DNA of 16,364 bases, taken from Thermoplasmata archaeon. Its GTDB lineage: Archaea; Thermoplasmatota; Thermoplasmata; GCA-020350865. The DNA lies in assembly GCA_020351895.1 (NCBI GenBank), contig CP070672.1, forward strand, positions 3,707,389-3,723,752. Reading direction: 5' to 3'. The number at the start of each line of letters is the position of its first letter. Position 1 is the first letter of the stretch. The notes under the pieces were generated by a model. That model did not search any database. It saw only the letters and a list, made by a program, of their open reading frames with translations, and was not told the origin of the DNA. This document shows positions 15,131-16,364 of the stretch, piece after piece. Both the position numbers and the translations under genes were made by a program.

Positions 15131-16213
15131 ATGAAGGTGCTATCGGTTGTGGGAACCAGACCAAATTTTATAAAAATGGCCCCTGTCATCAGAGAGCTCC
15201 TGGATAGTGAAATCCAACATGTACTTGTTCATACAGGACAACATTACGATAGAGAGATGAGTCAAGTATTTCTTAAAGAACTGAGAATGCCGAAACTTGA
15301 TTATTCCCTGGATGTTGGATCGGGTAGCCATGGATATCAGATTGGTGAAATGCTCAAGAAACTTGAGGAGGTTATTATCAAGGAAGAGCCTGATTTTGTC
15401 ATGATTCCTGGAGATACAAATACAAGTTTAGCTGGTGCACTGGCATCTTCAAAAATTAATAATGTGAGAACATGTCACATCGAAGCTGGGCTGAGATCAT
15501 TTGATAAAACCATGCCCGAGGAAATCAACAGGATATTGATAGATCACTGCTGTGATGATGTGTTCTGTCCAACCATAACGGCTGTGGAGAATTTGAAAAA
15601 GGAGGGCATTGTTGAGAAATTAATCTATCAGGTGGGAGATACCATGGTTGATGCCTGTTATGGCCATTTAGAATTGGCAAAACAAGGCAATATTTCCGAT
15701 AAATATGAATTTGAGGAAGAATACTATCTTGTCACAGTTCATAGGGCTGAGAATACAGATAATAGTGAGAGGTTAGAGGGAATAGTCTCAGCGTTATCAG
15801 AAATGGAAAGGATGCTGATTTTTCCTATTCATCCACGTACAAAAAAGAGGTTGATTGAATTTAAAATGTGGGATAAGATAAATGATATCAAAGGAATGAA
15901 GCTATTAGAACCAGTGGGATATCTTGATTTCTTGTTCCTGCTCTCAAACGCGAAACTCATGATAACCGATTCAGGTGGTGTGCAAAAGGAGGCATTTTTA
16001 CTGAACGTTCCATGTGTAACACTCAGGGATAATACCGAATGGATTGAAACATTGAAATTAAATATGAACGTACTCGTGGGGGCAGACACTCAGGCGATAC
16101 TTGAAGGAGCAAAGAAAATGCTTGGTTCTGGGATAATCCCAAATATGAATCCGTACGGCGATGGAAAAGCCGCTAAAAGAATCGTAGATGTCTTAATTGA
16201 AAACGAAAATTAA
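15131..16213 (+). CDS. Non-hydrolysing UDP-HexNAc(-uronate) 2-epimerase (epimerase 2, possibly WbpI-like)
   Basis: 360 aa, with the same fold and motifs as epimerase 1: VVGTRPNFIKMAP at residues 6-18, GQHYDREM, D95 in PGDTN, E118 in HIEAGLRSF, E130 and R134 in MPEEINRIL, H204 in VTVHRAENTD, IHPRTKK and TDSGGVQKEA. The C-terminal motif differs: LRDNTEWIETLKLNMN where epimerase 1 has LRDNTERPETVEAGKN. From memory, TEW in place of TER, with an HRAENTDN block, is usual in WbpI-type enzymes that epimerise UDP-2,3-diacetamido-glucuronate, so this copy may act on a uronic acid rather than UDP-GlcNAc; a second UDP-GlcNAc epimerase is the alternative. The start ATG has GAGGAG five bases upstream. A GNAT gene begins 32 bases downstream, probably in the same transcript. 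Confidence 0.88.
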   Translation: MKVLSVVGTRPNFIKMAPVIRELLDSEIQHVLVHTGQHYDREMSQVFLKELRMPKLDYSLDVGSGSHGYQIGEMLKKLEEVIIKEEPDFVMIPGDTNTSLAGALASSKINNVRTCHIEAGLRSFDKTMPEEINRILIDHCCDDVFCPTITAVENLKKEGIVEKLIYQVGDTMVDACYGHLELAKQGNISDKYEFEEEYYLVTVHRAENTDNSERLEGIVSALSEMERMLIFPIHPRTKKRLIEFKMWDKINDIKGMKLLEPVGYLDFLFLLSNAKLMITDSGGVQKEAFLLNVPCVTLRDNTEWIETLKLNMNVLVGADTQAILEGAKKMLGSGIIPNMNPYGDGKAAKRIVDVLIENEN

Positions 16214-16245
16214 ACACCATGATCTCGATTTTGGAGTTGTAATTT

Positions 16246-16364
16246 ATGAACAAGAAATGGTCTATAAGAGGTTACAACTTTGGTGATGAGGAAGAGATAA
16301 ATGAGCTTTTCAATACAATATTTGGTAAAGATAGAACCCTTGAATATTGGAATTGGGAATTCAA
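16246..16364 (+). CDS. GNAT-like N-acyltransferase, N-terminal fragment cut by window edge
   Basis: An ATG at 16246, with GGAG nine bases upstream, opens a frame that runs to the right edge (39 complete codons, no stop). The visible residues begin MNKKWSIRGYNFGDEEEIN and continue ELFNTIFGKDR-LEYWNWEF. The pattern IRGYNFGDEEEINELFN followed by YW-W is that of the start of GNAT acetyltransferases found in polysaccharide clusters; the acetyl-CoA site lies beyond the edge, so the call rests on the N-terminus only. Its position right after epimerase 2 suggests acylation of an amino sugar. Confidence 0.55.
   Translation, partial: MNKKWSIRGYNFGDEEEINELFNTIFGKDRTLEYWNWEF

Noticed and set aside
14971..15207. 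78-codon frame before epimerase 2
   Set aside because: It starts at TTG without an SD, is low in complexity, and overlaps epimerase 2 in another frame.

Overview
The window looks like chromosomal DNA from an archaeon, most plausibly a euryarchaeal or Thermoplasmata-like lineage. This is inferred from four things. Starts are preceded by BRE/TATA-type AT-rich elements at archaeal spacing, including one probable leaderless gene with its TATA box about 26 nt before the ATG. Shine-Dalgarno sequences resemble GGAGG/GGTGA. Two GlcNAc-1-phosphate transferases carry the eukaryal/archaeal GFNGL motif. Surface proteins have many N-glycosylation sequons and, in one case, a C-terminal membrane anchor. No rRNA, tRNA, CRISPR array or mobile element was recognised, and no gene-free stretch exceeds 300 bases.

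Layout. (1) 1-1007 (-): the N-terminal part of a secreted, sequon-rich repeat protein running off the left edge. (2) 1225-3353 (-): bacterial-type tRNA-guanine transglycosylase and QueA in an overlapping pair, preceded by a tandem-ACT regulator-like protein at 3434-3811 (-). (3) 3969-4904 (+): a lone, short HgdB-type 2-hydroxyacyl-CoA dehydratase subunit. (4) 5014-7296 (+): a membrane-anchored, secreted subtilase. (5) 7429-9700 (+): a polyprenyl-phosphate GlcNAc-1-P transferase and a UDP-sugar 6-dehydrogenase in a tight operon. (6) 9761-10291 (-): a GyrI-like ligand-binding protein. (7) 10413-13621 (-): a Gfo/Idh/MocA sugar-nucleotide dehydrogenase, a GT4 glycosyltransferase and a second GlcNAc-1-P transferase, the last two translationally overlapping. 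(8) 13827-16364 (+): two non-hydrolysing UDP-HexNAc 2-epimerases and the start of a GNAT-type acyltransferase cut by the right edge.

Together the right half (7.4-16.4 kb) is a surface-glycan locus. UDP-GlcNAc can be epimerised to UDP-ManNAc, oxidised at C6 to a uronic acid, possibly oxidised at C3 for amination and acylation, loaded on a polyprenyl phosphate carrier by either of two GlcNAc-1-P transferases, and extended by the GT4 enzyme. The aminotransferase, flippase and oligosaccharyltransferase are not in the window. The two surface proteins on the left have 8 and 7 N-X-S/T sequons and are natural candidate acceptors, although this link is inference.

The points most worth following are the queuosine-type Tgt/QueA pair in an apparently archaeal genome, the two transferases and two epimerases that differ at motif positions, and the orphan dehydratase subunit without its ATPase activator. 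I did not find a clear-cut new defence or mobile system.
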